Source of the DNA: Polycyclovorans algicola TG408
GTDB lineage: Bacteria; Pseudomonadota; Gammaproteobacteria; Nevskiales; Nevskiaceae
Reading direction: 5' to 3'
Assembly (NCBI RefSeq): GCF_000711245.1
Contig: NZ_JOMH01000001.1
Span: 3,032,830-3,096,829, forward strand
Length of the DNA stretch: 64,000 nt
The notes beneath the pieces were generated by a model. That model had not been told where the DNA came from. It did no database searches and worked only from the letters and a program-made list of their open reading frames with translations. Below, piece by piece: positions 63,006-64,000 of this stretch. Made by a program: the position numbers and the translations under genes. Position 1 is the stretch's first letter. Each line of letters starts with the position of its first letter.

Positions 63006-64000
63006 GTGAGGGAAATGCCCTCGCGCTTGGCAATGGTGAAAATATCCTTGTCGCCGCGACCCGAGAGGTTGACCACGATGTGCCGATCAGGCCCTAACTC
63101 AGTCGCCAGCACTTTGGCGTAAGCCAGCGCGTGGGACGGTTCCAGCGCCGGGATGATGCCCTCGACGCGGGTCAACTCATGGAAGGCGGCCAGCGCGGCG
63201 TCATCGTTGATCGCCACATAGCGGGCGCGCCCACTGTCCTTAAGCCACGCGTGCTCGGGGCCGACGCCGGGATAGTCCAGGCCCGCCGAAATCGAATGGG
63301 TGTTCGAAATCTGGCCGTCAGCGTCGGCCATGATGTAGGTCTTGTTGCCGTGCAGCACGCCGGGCGTTCCGGCCGACAGTGGTGCAGCATGGTCGGGCGT
63401 GTCGATGCCGTAACCGCCGGCCTCGACACCGACCAACTCAACGCCGTCCATGCCGATGAATGGGTGAAACATGCCGATGGCGTTCGAGCCACCGCCGACG
63501 CAAGCGACCAGCACGTCCGGCATGCGACCGATGCGCGCCGGGCATTGCACCAGCAGTTCGCGGCCGACCACGGCATTGAAGTCGCGCACCAGCATCGGGT
63601 ACGGGTGCGGGCCGGCCACCGTGCCGATCACATAAAACGTGTCGTCGACGTTGGTCACCCAATCGCGCAGCGCCTCGTTGAGCGCGTCCTTGAGCGTCTG
63701 CGTGCCACTTCGAACCGGAATCACCTCTGCGCCCAGCAGTTTCATTCGATACACGTTGGGCGACTGCCGCTCGACGTCTTCAGCGCCCATGTAGACCACG
63801 CATTTCAGACCCAGGCGCGCGGCGATGGTGGCGCTGGCCACGCCGTGTTGGCCGGCGCCGGTCTCGGCAATGATGCGGGTCTTGCCCAAATGCTTGGCGA
63901 GTAGGGCCTGACCGACGGTGTTGTTGATCTTGTGCGCACCGGTGTGGTTCAGGTCTTCGCGCTTGAGCCAGATCTGCGCACCGCCCCACTTCGCCGTCAG
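63002..64000 (-). CDS. trpB: Tryptophan synthase beta subunit (partial)
   Basis: 333 codons of TrpB are visible; the 5' end lies outside the window. The PLP lysine is in [45 protein letters not shown], near the cut edge. The PLP phosphate is held by [19 protein letters not shown], and [23 protein letters not shown] and [19 protein letters not shown]-like [21 protein letters not shown] form the indole and Na+ sites. It condenses indole with serine to give tryptophan. Nothing can be said of its promoter or attenuator, which are outside. Confidence 0.97.
   Translation of the reverse strand: MTAKWGGAQIWLKREDLNHTGAHKINNTVGQALLAKHLGKTRIIAETGAGQHGVASATIAARLGLKCVVYMGAEDVERQSPNVYRMKLLGAEVIPVRSGTQTLKDALNEALRDWVTNVDDTFYVIGTVAGPHPYPMLVRDFNAVVGRELLVQCPARIGRMPDVLVACVGGGSNAIGMFHPFIGMDGVELVGVEAGGYGIDTPDHAAPLSAGTPGVLHGNKTYIMADADGQISNTHSISAGLDYPGVGPEHAWLKDSGRARYVAINDDAALAAFHELTRVEGIIPALEPSHALAYAKVLATELGPDRHIVVNLSGRGDKDIFTIAKREGISLT

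Noticed and set aside
61032-63122. A 696-codon open frame on the plus strand opposite folC, accD, trpA and trpB
   Set aside because: It is an antisense shadow of well-conserved genes in GC-rich DNA, with no recognisable domain. The same applies to the long frames at 37539-39326 (minus), 32700-34496 (minus) and 59669-61342 (plus).

Overview
This is a GC-rich bacterial chromosome segment, most likely from a gammaproteobacterium. The tmRNA tag (ANDDNYALAA) and the block purF-cvpA-SPOR protein-folC-accD-trpA-trpB are both typical of that class. An outer membrane is shown by a TonB-dependent receptor, beta-barrel proteins ending in Phe and a lipocalin lipoprotein. I cannot name a genus.

Layout. 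1-2.2 kb: an NSS-type sodium:solute symporter cut by the window edge, then smpB and ssrA, the two parts of the ribosome-rescue system. 2.4-3.4 kb: a ParE/RelE-type toxin-antitoxin pair and the tail of a decayed insertion sequence. 3.4-11.6 kb: a DUF4334 protein, a MocR-type regulator and, divergent from it, a tightly overlapping seven-gene Nit1C operon (Sll0783/MSMEG_0572 protein, nitrilase, radical SAM enzyme, GNAT, AIR-synthase-like protein, MSMEG_0570 protein, flavin oxidoreductase). Nit1C clusters are associated with nitrogen starvation and cyanide assimilation. Two direct repeats exactly 20 bp apart in the divergent promoter look like the MocR operator. 11.7-16.7 kb: small secreted proteins, a PanE-like reductase, a Zn-type glyoxalase I, an RhtB exporter, an alpha/beta hydrolase and a TetR regulator. 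16.9-20.3 kb: fadA-fadB for fatty-acid beta-oxidation.

20.4-26.5 kb is an insertion-sequence cluster and the main accessory region. Four elements lie here: two IS5-type isoforms, one IS630-type and one IS5/IS1182-type. They sit in the remains of two older genes or operons. An HNH endonuclease gene of 194 codons can be rebuilt exactly in frame by removing two elements and one copy of each target duplication. A brnTA toxin-antitoxin operon has its antitoxin split after codon 7 and its toxin truncated with a premature stop.

26.5-41 kb is ordinary core genome: lipocalin, membrane protein, methyltransferase, small secreted proteins, aguA-aguB (agmatine to putrescine), an acyl-CoA dehydrogenase, xseA, guaB, guaA, two REP-like hairpins and a hipBA toxin-antitoxin pair with a candidate operator. 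41.2-49.3 kb concerns metal and cofactor uptake: a BtuFCD-like ABC importer, a TorF-type porin, and a Fur-boxed TonB receptor followed by PepSY and DUF3325-type proteins. 49.4-55 kb: a Na+/Ca2+ exchanger, a PaaI thioesterase, hemP with a promoter and possible Fur site, ferredoxin-NADP reductase and a Kef-type antiporter. 55-64 kb, minus strand: a DUF455 ferritin-like protein, metZ, and the purF-to-trpB block, with trpB cut by the window end.

No tRNA, rRNA or CRISPR array was seen. The most unusual content is the readable history of stacked insertions at 20.4-26.5 kb and the Nit1C operon with its divergent MocR regulator.
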